Numbered from the stretch's first letter, positions 36,270 to 46,448 are shown. The stretch is 64,000 nt of DNA from Novosphingobium endophyticum (GCF_014640675.1 NZ_BMHK01000007.1:62237-126236); one strand, 5' to 3'. A program made the numbers and translations. The notes: generated from the letters alone by a model not told the origin.

Positions 36270-37018
36270 GGGCCTTGCTGGCCCTTGTCGCTCTCGTCAT
36301 GCTGAGCGCCGCGCGTGACCCGATCCTTGTGCCCGAAGTATCGCAGCATGAAGTCGATCTCCAGCAAGGCTTCACCGGGACCGAGCTGCTGCTCTTCGGC
36401 GCGATCCTCACGCCCGAAGGCTCGCGTGCCGCGCAGGATTACGACATCGTCGTTGTTCTCAAGGGGCCGACCCAGTCTATCGTCCTGCGCGAGAAGGAAA
36501 AGGTGGCCGGCATCTGGATCAACGCCGCAAGCACCGAGTTCCGGTCCGCGCCGTCCTACTACGCCATCGCCTCCACCCGGCCGATCTCCGAGATTGTCGA
36601 CGACAAGACCGCCGCGATCTATGAACTGGGCCTGCAGTGGCTTCAGCTTTCGCCGATCGGCGCCATCAACCCCGATGAACAGGCGCGCTTTTCCGCCGGA
36701 CTGGTCGAGCTCAATCGCAAGAACGGCCTCTACCGCCAGGAAGAGGGCGGCGTGCAGGTGAGCGAACAGGTGCTCTACCAGGCGCGCATCGATCTGCCGT
36801 CAAGCGTGCCGATCGGCACCTATACCGCCGAGACTTTCGCTATTTCCGATGGCCGGGTCGTCGCTTCCGCCAGCAGCCGGGTCGAAGTCCGCAAGCTCGG
36901 ATTCGAACGTGCGGTTGCGAATTTCGCCGAAGGCTACGGTTTTGCCTATGGCCTGCTTGCGGTCTTTGTCTCGGTCGGGATGGGATGGCTTGCCGGGCGC
37001 CTGTTCGCGCTGATCTGA
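36266..37018 (+). CDS. TIGR02186 family periplasmic/membrane protein
   Basis: This 250-residue protein has a short signal peptide (RALLALVALVMLSAAR) and a beta-rich extracytoplasmic region. The block DLQQGFTGTELLLFGAILTPEG and the IWINAASTEFRSAPSYYAIAS segment are typical. A C-terminal membrane anchor follows (about 225-246). It matches the TIGR02186 family, which travels with TauE/SafE exporters in Alphaproteobacteria. Function is not known; an accessory role to the exporter is likely. Confidence 0.82.
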   Translation: MRALLALVALVMLSAARDPILVPEVSQHEVDLQQGFTGTELLLFGAILTPEGSRAAQDYDIVVVLKGPTQSIVLREKEKVAGIWINAASTEFRSAPSYYAIASTRPISEIVDDKTAAIYELGLQWLQLSPIGAINPDEQARFSAGLVELNRKNGLYRQEEGGVQVSEQVLYQARIDLPSSVPIGTYTAETFAISDGRVVASASSRVEVRKLGFERAVANFAEGYGFAYGLLAVFVSVGMGWLAGRLFALI

Positions 37019-37107
37019 TCCGCGGGAGCCGTCTTTTCGGGCGGTTCTTTAGCGCGATGTTAACCGGCCGCCCCTAGTCAAGGGCAACAGCGATTTACCG
37101 GTGCCAC

Positions 37108-38796
37108 ATGAACCAGATGCGTATCGACGGCTTCACCCAGGCGACTGCTACCGAGGGGACCGGCGCTCCGGACGGCCGCGCCGGAACGAGCGAGAACGGG
37201 CAGGCGCCGATCGGCATCGTCATCGAGGTCGGCGGCGCGGGCAGCCGTATCGCACTGGATACCGAAAGACTGGCCGAAGTCGCCATGGACGGCGATGCGA
37301 CCGTGGCGTTGTCGGGACAGGTGGGCAGCCAGGTCAAGCTTCGTGTCGGTACCGGCTGGCTGCTCGCCAGCATCCGCAGCCAGAAGCAGGACCATTCAAT
37401 TCCCGGCGGCATCGTCGCCGACGCGGACTTCCTCGGCGAAGGCGAGGAAGAACGCCTGACGAAACGCATCCACAGCTTTCGTCGCGGGGTTACCTTCTAT
37501 CCGGTTCCGGGCGCTCCCGTCTATCCGGCGACGAGCGAGGATCTGCGGCAGATCTATGCGAGCGACGGGCGCAGCGCGATCCAGATCGGCAACGTCTATC
37601 CCACCAGGAACATCCGCGCCGGCCTTTTTGTCGACGCGCTGCTCAGCAAGCACTTCGCGCTGCTGGGTTCGACCGGCACCGGCAAGTCGACCAGCGCGGC
37701 CCTGATCCTGCACCGGATCTGCGAGCACGCGCCCGAAGGCCACATCATCATGATCGATCCGCATGGTGAGTACTCGGCGGCGTTCCGCGAGACAGGGGTG
37801 ATCCTCGACGTCTCCAACCTGCAGATGCCCTACTGGCTGATGAACTTCGAGGAGCATTGCGAGATATTGCTCACCTCGCGCGGGGACGATCGCCAACTCG
37901 ATGCCGAAATTCTGGCCAAGTGCCTGCTCGAGGCGCGGATGAAGAACCGGCTGGCGGAGACGGTGGGCAAGATCACGGTGGATTCGCCGATCCCCTACCT
38001 GCTCTCGGACCTGGGCAGCAGCATCAACAACGCGATGGGCAAGCTCGACAAGGGGCATTCCAGCGCGTCCTACATGCGTATCCGCAACCGGCTCGACGAA
38101 CTCAAGGGCGATCCGCGCTACCATTTCATGTTCTCCGGCATGCTCGTTGGCGATACGATGGCTGACTTCATATCGAGGCTGTTCCGCCTGCCCTCTCGCG
38201 GCAAGCCGATCTCGATCATCGACGTCTCGGGCGTGCCTTCGGACATCACTTCGACGGTCGTCGCGGTGCTCAGCCGCCTTGTCTTCGACTTCGCGGTCTG
38301 GTCGCGCGAGGAGAAGACGCGGCCGATCCTGATCGTCTGCGAAGAGGCCCACCGCTACGTCCCCAACGAAAAGAACGCCGATGGCTCGTCGGTCGGGCGC
38401 GTGCTGTCGCGGATCGCCAAGGAAGGCCGCAAGTACGGCATTTCGCTCGGCCTCATTACCCAGCGGCCGTCCGACCTTGCCGAGGGCGTGCTGTCGCAGT
38501 GCGGCACGATCATCGCGATGCGCCTCAATAACGACCGCGATCAGGCCTTCGTGCGCGGGGCGATGCCCGAAGGCGCGCGCGGCTTTCTCGATTCCATTCC
38601 GGCGCTGCGCAACCGCGAGTGCATCATCTGCGGCGAAGGCGTGACCATCCCGACGCGCGTCTCCTTCGATGATCTCGAAGAATTCAGGCGTCCCGCCTCC
38701 GACGACCCGTCCTTCACCCAGCTCTGGAACAGCACCGGCGGCGAGGAGGAGATGGTGCAGCGGACCGTCCGGCGCTGGCGCGCCCAGGGGCGCTAG
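37108..38796 (+). CDS. HerA-like ATPase (DUF87)
   Basis: This 562-residue protein has an N-terminal beta-barrel HAS-like region (residues about 30-110), then an FtsK/HerA RecA-like core. Walker A is LLGSTGTGKSTSAALIL and the acid Walker B segment is PILIVCEEAHRYVP. The sensor-like region LGLITQRPSDLAEGVLSQCGT and an arginine-finger area near GAMPEGARGF follow. HerA-type motors act in DNA-end processing with NurA or in defence systems with partner nucleases. No nuclease is adjacent here. It probably works alone or as a general DNA translocase. Confidence 0.85.
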   Translation: MNQMRIDGFTQATATEGTGAPDGRAGTSENGQAPIGIVIEVGGAGSRIALDTERLAEVAMDGDATVALSGQVGSQVKLRVGTGWLLASIRSQKQDHSIPGGIVADADFLGEGEEERLTKRIHSFRRGVTFYPVPGAPVYPATSEDLRQIYASDGRSAIQIGNVYPTRNIRAGLFVDALLSKHFALLGSTGTGKSTSAALILHRICEHAPEGHIIMIDPHGEYSAAFRETGVILDVSNLQMPYWLMNFEEHCEILLTSRGDDRQLDAEILAKCLLEARMKNRLAETVGKITVDSPIPYLLSDLGSSINNAMGKLDKGHSSASYMRIRNRLDELKGDPRYHFMFSGMLVGDTMADFISRLFRLPSRGKPISIIDVSGVPSDITSTVVAVLSRLVFDFAVWSREEKTRPILIVCEEAHRYVPNEKNADGSSVGRVLSRIAKEGRKYGISLGLITQRPSDLAEGVLSQCGTIIAMRLNNDRDQAFVRGAMPEGARGFLDSIPALRNRECIICGEGVTIPTRVSFDDLEEFRRPASDDPSFTQLWNSTGGEEEMVQRTVRRWRAQGR

Positions 38797-38857
38797 AGCA
38801 TCATGCGCTTGATCTGCATCGACCTGACTCTGATTTTGCGCAATTCGCTATAGTCCC

Positions 38858-40276
38858 CTAAAGCGCCTCGTCCCGCCGCCACTTCCCGCGGCGGTAGTAG
38901 AGCACCGTCACCGCCACCGTCACGGCTGAGCCGATGGGGTAGGCCCACCACAGGGCCTCTCCGCCGATGTACGGATAGGCAATGGCATAGAAGCCGATCC
39001 GGCCCGGGTAGAGCCCGAGAAACATGATCACCAGAGGCGCCATCACCACGCCATAGGCGCGCAGCGTCCCGATGAGGACCATGGTGACGCTCACGATCAC
39101 GAAGGAGGTCGTGCAGATCAGCTGAATATGCTCGGCCATCGGCATGGCCGGGCTGTCGCCGCCGAGGAAGAGGGCCAGGAGCGGGTGATCGAAGACCACG
39201 ATCAGCGTGGCGATCGCGCTCGTCAGCCCCAGGTTGCTCGCGATGCCTACCCGCGTCACCTTGTCCACCCGCGCGTGATCGCGCGCGCCGATTGTCTGCG
39301 CCACCATCGCGGACACCGCAGAACTGAGCGCGAAGGCCGGCATCTGCAGGTAGTTCCACAGTTGCAGCGAGGCCCCATAGGCAGCCGCTACGTTCAGGCC
39401 TTCGCGGTTGACGAGGCCGATCATGACCAGCCCCGCCGACGTGGAGATCAGCATCTGCGCGCCCATCGGCAGACCCTTGCTCACCACATAGCCGAGTTCC
39501 TCGCGCCGGGGCACGAGGTAACCGAGTTCCTCGCCGCGCAGACGCAGCGGCAGGTCGCGGCGGTAGATACGCCAGACCTGGTATGCGCAACCGGCGAAAT
39601 TGGCGATGGCGGTGGCAAGGGCCGAACCGGCGATCCCCAGCGACGGCAACGGTCCCAGGCCGCGGATCAGCAGCGGGTTGAGCACGATGTCGAGCGCGAC
39701 GGTGAGGATCATCGCATAGAGCGGCGTGCGCGAGTCGCCCGTGCCGCGCAAGCCCATCGAGATCATCGTCGAGGCCGCGCCCAGCGGCATGGTGACGAAG
39801 ACGACCCGCAGATAGGCCATGGCCTGCAGCAGGCTGGCTTCCGGCGTACCGAGCAGATGCAGCAGCCAAGGCGTCGTCAGCCATCCGGCCAGTCCCACGC
39901 CTGCGGACAGCAAGACGCAAAATCCCACGCCCGTGCCGAAGGCGCTGCGTGCTGCGTCGATCTTCCGAGCGCCGAAATGCTGGCCCACGCGCACCGTCGT
40001 CGCCATGCCGAAGCCGAACACCGCCGCGAAGAGCAGGAACATCACCAGGTTCGCATTGGCCGTTGCCACCAGCGCGCTCTCACCGATCAGGCGTCCGACC
40101 CAGATCGCGTTGACCGACCCGTTGAGCGTCTGGAGGATGTTGGCGAGCAGCATCGGGATCGAGAACAGCATCAGCGTCCGGAAGATCGGCCCCTGGGTCA
40201 GGTCGCCGCGTATCGCTGACGAGCCGGAGGCCTCCGGCTCGATCTCGCCGGCCGGGATCGGGGGCGCTTCGGTCAT
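38858..40276 (-). CDS. MATE family multidrug/metabolite efflux protein
   Basis: This 472-residue membrane protein has about twelve helices in two six-helix bundles, with conserved FSIPMLLANILQTLNGSVNAIWVG near the start and TMISMGLRGTGDSRTPLYAMI in the middle. This is the MatE domain pair. It would extrude organic cations or drugs in exchange for Na+ or H+. The start was set at 40276, whose ATG overlaps the queE stop (ATGA). Substrate is unknown. Confidence 0.93.
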   Translation of the reverse strand: MTEAPPIPAGEIEPEASGSSAIRGDLTQGPIFRTLMLFSIPMLLANILQTLNGSVNAIWVGRLIGESALVATANANLVMFLLFAAVFGFGMATTVRVGQHFGARKIDAARSAFGTGVGFCVLLSAGVGLAGWLTTPWLLHLLGTPEASLLQAMAYLRVVFVTMPLGAASTMISMGLRGTGDSRTPLYAMILTVALDIVLNPLLIRGLGPLPSLGIAGSALATAIANFAGCAYQVWRIYRRDLPLRLRGEELGYLVPRREELGYVVSKGLPMGAQMLISTSAGLVMIGLVNREGLNVAAAYGASLQLWNYLQMPAFALSSAVSAMVAQTIGARDHARVDKVTRVGIASNLGLTSAIATLIVVFDHPLLALFLGGDSPAMPMAEHIQLICTTSFVIVSVTMVLIGTLRAYGVVMAPLVIMFLGLYPGRIGFYAIAYPYIGGEALWWAYPIGSAVTVAVTVLYYRRGKWRRDEAL

Positions 40277-41019
40277 GTGCCTCTCGTGTCGCCCCACAGG
40301 TGGATGTGCAAGCGATCGGTGAAGCGATAGCCCAGCTCTCCGCAGATTTCTGCGAGCCATGCCGAGCGCGCGCGAATGACATCGCTGGAGCGTCCCTCGG
40401 GCATCAGAAAGATACGCGAGCCCGGAATGGCGTGGGCTTGCTGGAGCGCGCGCACTTCTTCGACATCCTCCGGCGAGGCGATCACGAACTTGAACCAGGC
40501 GCGCGCTTCGGCGGCCCAGGCGGCAAGGCGTTCCGGGATCAGCGCGAGGTCCGCCGGATTGCCGCTGTGGGCGAGCTTGGGGCTGACGTTATACTGGTGG
40601 ACCCGGTGATCGAGCGCCGGATGCGGGGCCACCGTGCCGTTGGTCTCGATCTCGATGTGCATGCCGGGGCGCGAGGCATCGAGAGCCCCGATCATCCGCG
40701 CGAGCGCCGCGCCCTGCAGCAGCGGCTCGCCTCCGGTCACGACGAGGCGGTCCGGAGGCAGGGCGGCGATGCGCTCCGCCACGTCTTCCTCACCAAGCAC
40801 GATCTGGTTGGCCTTGCGCTCGAAGGAAAGGCCGTCGCGGTGCGGCCGGTTGTCGCCCTCGAAGCGCCAGGTGTAGGCGGTGTCGCACCAGATGCAGGCG
40901 AGATTGCAGCGCGAGAGGCGCACGAACGTGCTCGGCCGGCCCATGGATGGGCCTTCGCCCTGCAGCGAGGCGAAGATTTCCGGTTCACCCGGGGTGGTCG
41001 TGGCGAGAGTTAGAGACAC
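40273..41019 (-). CDS. queE: 7-carboxy-7-deazaguanine synthase QueE
   Basis: This roughly 248-residue radical-SAM enzyme of queuosine biosynthesis has the cluster motif SRCNLACIWCDTAYTW (Cys-x3-Cys-x2-Cys). EIFASLQGEGPSMGRPSTFV comes before it, and VVTGGEPLLQ binds SAM. The start is uncertain: GTG 41019 (VSLTLATTTPGEPEIF) fits family length, but a GTG at 41073 gives an 18-residue longer N terminus. It precedes the MATE gene with a 4-bp overlap. Confidence 0.92.
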   Translation of the reverse strand: MSLTLATTTPGEPEIFASLQGEGPSMGRPSTFVRLSRCNLACIWCDTAYTWRFEGDNRPHRDGLSFERKANQIVLGEEDVAERIAALPPDRLVVTGGEPLLQGAALARMIGALDASRPGMHIEIETNGTVAPHPALDHRVHQYNVSPKLAHSGNPADLALIPERLAAWAAEARAWFKFVIASPEDVEEVRALQQAHAIPGSRIFLMPEGRSSDVIRARSAWLAEICGELGYRFTDRLHIHLWGDTRGT

Positions 41020-41181
41020 AAGGTTACAGGTCAGGTTTACACGGTTTACAGGGTCCAGCGGAAGAGGTTTCACCTTGCGCCGGATTGGCGTTGTTCGGGC
41101 GGGGGAGAATGGTCATCGGGCGACAGTGGCAGACGGGGCGTCACTAGGAAAATGCAAATGCGCCGCGGCCTCATCCCCCCC

Positions 41182-41283
41182 GTCGCCCCTGCGCAGGCAG
41201 GGGCCCAACCGAACTTTCTACAGCACGCCGACGTTGGGACGAGAGTGCCAGGTCAGTTGGGCCCCTGCCTGCGCAGGGGCGAC
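41182..41283. repeat. Interspersed inverted repeat between queE and valS
   Basis: The arms 41182-41209 and 41256-41283 are perfect 28-bp reverse complements (outer ends GTCGCCCCTGCG...), separated by 46 bp. The high-quality palindrome in a spacer is typical of a mobile REP-like family. It lies 23 bp past the valS stop and may serve as a transcript-end structure. Confidence 0.85.
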
Positions 41284-41306
41284 GGAACATTATTGAGCCA
41301 AAGCCA

Positions 41307-44288
41307 TCACCCCAACCGCGCCAGCGCCGCCGCCAGCCGCTCCGCCTCCGCCGCGTGGTGCGCGTGATCGGCGCGGGCCTTCTCGACCGCCTCGGGCTTG
41401 GCCTTCTCGACGAACTTGGGGTTCGACAGGCGCCCTTCGAGCGATTTGGCTTCCTTCTGCGCGGCGGCGAGGGCCTTTTCGAGGCGGGCCTTCTCGGCGG
41501 CGATGTCGATCACGCCTTCGAGGGGGATCGCCAGCATGGCATCACCCGCGCCGACTTGCAGCATCGCGCCACCCGGGGGCGCTTCGAACCGGATCGCATC
41601 GAGGCGCGCCAGCCGGTCGATAGCCGCGCCGTTGCGTTCGACGATCGCTCTGGTGGCCTCGCTCGGGTCGGCAAGGTAGGCGGTCAGGCGCGCGCCCGGA
41701 GCTATCCCGAGTTCGGCCTTTGCGCCGCGCAGGTTGCCGATCAGGGCGATCAGCCATTCGACTTCGGCCTTGGCAACGGCATCAACCGATGCATTCGGCT
41801 CCGGCCACTTGGCGGTAATCAGCGGATAGCCGGGCCGCTCACCCATCTTGCTCCATAGCTCTTCGGTGACGAAGGGCATGAAAGGGTGCAGCATGACGAG
41901 GATCTGGTCGAGCACCCAGCCGGCGACCAGCTTGGTCTCCTCGTCGAAGTTGCCCTTCACCAGTTCGATGTACCAGTCGCAGAACTGATCCCAGACGAAA
42001 TGATAGATCGCATGGGCAGCCGCGTCGAAGCGCAGGTCGGCCATGGCCTTGTCGAGTTCGGCCAGCGTCTCGACCACTTCGCCGATGATCCACTTGTTGA
42101 CCGCCAGCGTGGCCTCGGGCGCGGCGACCGAGGTGCTCGCGCCGATGCCGTTCGACTGGCAGAAGCGCGCGGCGTTCCACAGCTTGGTGGCGAAGTTGCG
42201 GTAACCCTCGACGCGCTTCTCGTCCATCTTCACATCGCGGCCCTGGCTCTCCATGGCGGCCATGAAGAAGCGCAGCGCGTCGGCGCCGTATTTGTCGATG
42301 AGGCCCAGCGGATCGACCACGTTGCCCTTGGACTTGGACATCTTCTGCCCGTCCGCCGCGCGCACGAGGCCATGCAGGTAGAGCCGCCGCCACGGCGCGT
42401 CCTTCATGAAGTGAATGCCCTGCATCGCCATGCGTGCGTCCCAGAAGAACAGGATGTCGAAGCCGGAGATCAGCAGGTCGTTGGGGTAATGGCGGGAGAG
42501 GAGGGAAGCCCGATCCTCCCCCACCGGGGGAGGGGGACCGCCCGCGAAGCGGGTGGTGGAGGGGTCTGGTCCGGCGGTGAGATCGCGCCTTGCCGCGCCC
42601 CCGCCGTCAGCGCTGCGCGCTGCCACCTCCCCCGAGGGGGGAGGATTTTGCTCTTCCGGCCAGCCGAGCGTGGCGAAGGGCCAGAGGGCGGAGGAGAACC
42701 AGGTGTCGAGGACGTCGGGTTCTTGACGGATCACAGGCTTTTCTTTTGAACTGAATAGCTCGGCTGGATCTGACACTTCATCTGCGAATACAATCTGGTC
42801 CGGTGCGACTCCGTAGTAAGAGGCAAACTTTTGTCGCGCGTCATCTTTCCCATACGCGGCAATGTAATGCCCTTGTGAGAATACGAAGCCGGGTCCCCCC
42901 ATTACGAAATTGAAGTCTGGCGAGTTCAAAACTTCATTCTTGGTGCCATACCATACTGGCACCTGATGCCCCCACCACAACTGGCGTGACACACACCAAG
43001 GCTGGATATTCTCCATCCAGTTGAAGAACGTCTTTTCCCACGTCTTCGGCACGATCTCGATCGCGCCAGAGCGCACCGCCTCGATCGCCGGTTTCGCCAA
43101 AGTCTCGGCATCGACGTACCACTGGTCGGTCAGCCACGGCTCGATTACCACGCCGCCGCGGTCGCCGAAGGGTGTCTGGATCGTGCGCGGCTCGGCCTCG
43201 TGCTCGTTGCCTTCCTTATCCACGTAAGGGACGAGGAAGTCCGGCTTCATTTCGGCGATGACCAGCTCGCGGGCGCCATCGACGCCGTCTTTGCGGAAAC
43301 GATGCAAGCCAAGGAAGCGCTCGGGAATAAGCCCATCCGCCGTCTGCACCACATTGGCCTCGGCATCGAACATGTTGAGCATGTCCGCCGGCCTGATCCC
43401 GGCGCGCTTGCCCACGTCGAAGTCGTTGAAGTCATGCCCCGGCGTGATCTTCACCGCGCCGCTGCCCAGCTCGGGATCGGCGTGCTCGTCGCCCACGACC
43501 TTGAAGCGGCGGCCGGTGATGGGCTGGAGGATGTCCTTGCCGATCACGTCCTTGTAGCGCGGGTCTTCGGGATGAACGGCGACGGCCATGTCGGCCAGCA
43601 TCGTCTCGGGCCGTGTGGTGGCGACGACGATGTGGTCCGCGCCCTCGGCGGTCCTGACGCCGTCCGCCAGCGGATACCTGAAGTGCCAGAAGCCGCCCTG
43701 CGTCTCGCGCGTTTCCACCTCGAGGTCGCTGATCGCGGTCTTGAGCCTGGGGTCCCAGTTCACCAGCCGCTTGTCACGGTAGATCAGGCCCTCGTTGTAG
43801 AGGTCGACGAAGACCTTCACCACCGCTTTCGTAAAGTGCGGGTCCATGGTGAACTGCTCGCGCGACCAGTCCATCGAGCAGCCGAGGCGGCGGAGCTGGC
43901 GGGTGATGGTCCCGCCGCTCTCGTGCTTCCATTCCCAGACCTTGTCGATGAACTCTTCGCGCGTGTAGTTGGTGCGCTTGTCCTGCCGCGCTTCCATCTG
44001 GCGCTCGACCACCATCTGCGTGGCGATGCCCGCGTGGTCGGTGCCCACCACCCACAGCGCGTCCTTGCCGCGCAGGCGCTCGTAGCGGATCACCACGTCC
44101 TGCAGTGTGTTGTCGAGCGCGTGGCCGATGTGCAGGCTGCCCGTCACGTTCGGCGGCGGGTTGACGATGGTGAAAGGCTGGGCGTCCGGCCGCTCGGGAC
44201 GGAACAGGCCGTTTTCCTCCCAGTGAGCGTACCACTTTGCCTCGATCGGGGCGGGGTCGAAAGTCTTGTCGAGAGCGCTGTCAGTCAT
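41307..44288 (-). CDS. valS: Valyl-tRNA synthetase, with repeat insertion and low-GC segment
   Basis: This 993-residue class I synthetase has [18 protein letters not shown] (HIGH), an editing domain, QKMSKSKGN (KMSKS), an anticodon-binding domain and a C-terminal coiled coil. Residues about 547-592, between GWPEE and [11 protein letters not shown], are encoded by a palindromic spacer-type repeat (42513-42646). They have no counterpart in the usual enzyme. Residues about 443-522 come from a lower-GC stretch (42722-42961). Start 44288 was chosen because the family starts near [16 protein letters not shown]. Function should be intact but deserves a check. Confidence 0.93.
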   Translation of the reverse strand: MTDSALDKTFDPAPIEAKWYAHWEENGLFRPERPDAQPFTIVNPPPNVTGSLHIGHALDNTLQDVVIRYERLRGKDALWVVGTDHAGIATQMVVERQMEARQDKRTNYTREEFIDKVWEWKHESGGTITRQLRRLGCSMDWSREQFTMDPHFTKAVVKVFVDLYNEGLIYRDKRLVNWDPRLKTAISDLEVETRETQGGFWHFRYPLADGVRTAEGADHIVVATTRPETMLADMAVAVHPEDPRYKDVIGKDILQPITGRRFKVVGDEHADPELGSGAVKITPGHDFNDFDVGKRAGIRPADMLNMFDAEANVVQTADGLIPERFLGLHRFRKDGVDGARELVIAEMKPDFLVPYVDKEGNEHEAEPRTIQTPFGDRGGVVIEPWLTDQWYVDAETLAKPAIEAVRSGAIEIVPKTWEKTFFNWMENIQPWCVSRQLWWGHQVPVWYGTKNEVLNSPDFNFVMGGPGFVFSQGHYIAAYGKDDARQKFASYYGVAPDQIVFADEVSDPAELFSSKEKPVIRQEPDVLDTWFSSALWPFATLGWPEEQNPPPSGEVAARSADGGGAARRDLTAGPDPSTTRFAGGPPPPVGEDRASLLSRHYPNDLLISGFDILFFWDARMAMQGIHFMKDAPWRRLYLHGLVRAADGQKMSKSKGNVVDPLGLIDKYGADALRFFMAAMESQGRDVKMDEKRVEGYRNFATKLWNAARFCQSNGIGASTSVAAPEATLAVNKWIIGEVVETLAELDKAMADLRFDAAAHAIYHFVWDQFCDWYIELVKGNFDEETKLVAGWVLDQILVMLHPFMPFVTEELWSKMGERPGYPLITAKWPEPNASVDAVAKAEVEWLIALIGNLRGAKAELGIAPGARLTAYLADPSEATRAIVERNGAAIDRLARLDAIRFEAPPGGAMLQVGAGDAMLAIPLEGVIDIAAEKARLEKALAAAQKEAKSLEGRLSNPKFVEKAKPEAVEKARADHAHHAAEAERLAAALARLG
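42513..42646. repeat. Palindromic repeat inserted in frame in valS
   Basis: The ends are inverted (ATCCTCCCCC at 42513-42522, GGGGGAGGAT at 42637-42646), with further GC-rich palindromic parts inside. Such CTCCCCC-type elements are usually found between genes in sphingomonads. Here it has been absorbed into the valS frame as Pro/Gly/Arg-rich residues. Confidence 0.8.
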
Positions 44289-44460
44289 GGCGCGGGGCTT
44301 TGCCAGCGACCGGGGCCGGGTGCAAGTTGCCAGTCGCGCGCGGCCTTCTTCGTATGCCTTGGTTTCGCCCGAGTTGCCTGCGAGTGTGGCGCTTCGAACA
44401 CGTCGTCGCATCAGGGGAACCACTTGCCGGTCCACGGATTTTGCCTCAATACGGGCGCGC

Positions 44461-45576
44461 ATGCGGGAATGGGCTGAATTTACCCTGTCGGAAAGCGACG
44501 ATGGCGGCGTCCCGACCCTGGCGCTGCACGGGCCTCTGCGCATCCATTCGCTGGGCGATCTCGAGGACAAGCTGGAGGCGCTGGCCGGCAGGTTCGACCG
44601 GATCGACATGGCCGGTGTCACCGAAATCGATACGACCGGCGCCTGGCTCGTCTCGCGCTTCGCCGACCGGCGCGGGCTCGAAATCGTCAACGCCAGCGGG
44701 CAGGCCCGGCGCCTCTTCGCCGCGATCGGCAGCGTCGAGGGGAAGGAGGCGGAACCGGAAGCGCGGCCGCCGCTGATCGTACGCACCGCCGAGGATCTCG
44801 GTCAGGTCGTCAGCGGCTGGGGCGGGGGCGCGGTGCGGGCGCTCGACTTCCTGGGCGAGCTGATCTTCGCGCTGGGCACCATCATCCGCCACCCCTCGCG
44901 GCTGCGCGTGAAGGCGCTGGTCCACCACATGCAATACGTGGGGATCAACTCGTTGTGGATCATCAGCCTGATGAGCTTCCTCATCGGCATCGTCATCGCC
45001 CAGCAGGGCGCGGTGCAGCTCGCGCAGTTCGGCGCGGAGATCTACACGATCAACCTCACCGGGCGCCTCTCGATGCGCGAGCTGGGCATCCTGATGACCG
45101 CGATCATGGTCGCGGGCCGCTCGGGCTCGGCCTTCGCCGCGCAGATCGGCACGATGAAGCTGACCGAGGAAGTCGACGCCATGCGCACGATCGGCGTCTC
45201 GCCGATGGAGGCGCTGGTGGTGCCGCGCGTGCTCGCCTCGATGATCATGATGCCGCTGCTCGGCTTCTGGTCGGCGGTGCTGGCGATCATCGGCGGCGCC
45301 TTCATCTCGAACTTCGCGCTCGACATCCCGTTCTGGACGTTCCTGCAGCGCACGCAGGCGGTGGTGCCGATCACCGACGTCTGGGTGGGACTCATCAAGG
45401 CGCCGGTCTTCGCGCTGATCGTCGCGATCGCGGGGTGTTATCAGGGCATGCAGGTCACTTCCAATTCGGAGGAAGTGGGCAAGCGCACGACGCAGTCGGT
45501 GGTTACCGCGATTTTCACCGTGATCGTGCTCGACGCCTTCTTCGCCATCTTCTTCACGGAGATCGGCTGGGCATGA
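44461..45576 (+). CDS. mlaE: MlaE-type ABC permease fused to an N-terminal STAS (MlaB-like) domain
   Basis: This 371-residue protein has an N-terminal STAS domain (about 15-105, [20 protein letters not shown]) fused to a MlaE permease with five to six membrane helices. The permease shows [14 protein letters not shown] and [21 protein letters not shown] signatures. In E. coli STAS (MlaB) and MlaE are separate. The fused arrangement is common in Alphaproteobacteria. With the ATPase, MCE protein and lipoprotein downstream it forms an Mla-type transporter for phospholipids between the membranes. ATG 44461 is the probable start. The open frame continues back beyond it, but that upstream part looks non-coding. 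Confidence 0.92.
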   Translation: MREWAEFTLSESDDGGVPTLALHGPLRIHSLGDLEDKLEALAGRFDRIDMAGVTEIDTTGAWLVSRFADRRGLEIVNASGQARRLFAAIGSVEGKEAEPEARPPLIVRTAEDLGQVVSGWGGGAVRALDFLGELIFALGTIIRHPSRLRVKALVHHMQYVGINSLWIISLMSFLIGIVIAQQGAVQLAQFGAEIYTINLTGRLSMRELGILMTAIMVAGRSGSAFAAQIGTMKLTEEVDAMRTIGVSPMEALVVPRVLASMIMMPLLGFWSAVLAIIGGAFISNFALDIPFWTFLQRTQAVVPITDVWVGLIKAPVFALIVAIAGCYQGMQVTSNSEEVGKRTTQSVVTAIFTVIVLDAFFAIFFTEIGWA

Positions 45577-46448
45577 CCGATACCGGGGAATATCCGATCG
45601 AGGTCAAGGGCCTGCGCAACGCCTTCGGCGAGCATGTCATCCACGACAATCTTTCGCTGAAGGTCCGCAAGGGGGAGATTCTCGGCGTGGTCGGTGGCTC
45701 GGGTACGGGCAAATCCGTGCTGATGCGCGCGATCATCGGCTTGCAGAAGCCGAGCGCCGGCGAGATCACCGTGCTGGGTCGCGACATGATGGCGCGCGAG
45801 GAAGACGATGACATCGACATCCGCTCGCGCTGGGGGGTGCTGTTCCAGGGGGGCGCGCTGTTCTCGACGCTGACGGTGGGCGAGAACGTCGAAGTTCCGC
45901 TCAAGCAGTTCTACCCTGAGATTTCCGATCACCTGCGCGGAGAGATCGCGCGCTTCAAGGTCAAGCTCTCCGGCCTACCGGAAGAGGCCGCCTACAAGTA
46001 TCCCAGCGAGCTTTCGGGCGGCATGCGCAAACGGGCCGGCCTGGCCCGCGCGCTCGCGCTCGATCCCGAACTGCTGTTCCTCGACGAGCCGACCGCCGGG
46101 CTCGACCCGATCAGCGCCGCTGCGTTCGACAGCCTGACGCGCGAGCTGAAGGAAACGCTGGGGCTCACCATCTTCCTTATCACCCACGACCTCGACACGC
46201 TCTATGCGATCTGCGACAGGGTGGCGGTATTGGCGGACAAGGAGGTGATCGCCTGCGGCACGATCCCCGAACTGCTCGCGCTCGATCATCCGTGGATCCA
46301 GGAATACTTCAACGGTCCGCGCGGCCGCGCCGCGCTTGCGGCCAAGGACGATCTGGCCGTGCAGCCGGAACATGCCAAAGACGCATCCGTTGAAAATGGC
46401 GGGGTGGGGCAGGGTACCATGGACAAGTCCGGAAAAGCGGGGAAATAG
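45573..46448 (+). CDS. mlaF: MlaF-type ABC transporter ATPase
   Basis: This 291-residue ATPase has Walker A GGSGTGKS, Q-loop LFQGGALFSTLTV, signature LSGGMRKR and Walker B LLFLDEPTAGLDP with the His-loop ITHDL. It drives the MlaE permease. The ATG overlaps the mlaE stop (ATGA). A C-terminal extension of about 30 residues after FNGPRGRAAL is acidic/basic and variable. Confidence 0.94.
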   Translation: MTDTGEYPIEVKGLRNAFGEHVIHDNLSLKVRKGEILGVVGGSGTGKSVLMRAIIGLQKPSAGEITVLGRDMMAREEDDDIDIRSRWGVLFQGGALFSTLTVGENVEVPLKQFYPEISDHLRGEIARFKVKLSGLPEEAAYKYPSELSGGMRKRAGLARALALDPELLFLDEPTAGLDPISAAAFDSLTRELKETLGLTIFLITHDLDTLYAICDRVAVLADKEVIACGTIPELLALDHPWIQEYFNGPRGRAALAAKDDLAVQPEHAKDASVENGGVGQGTMDKSGKAGK

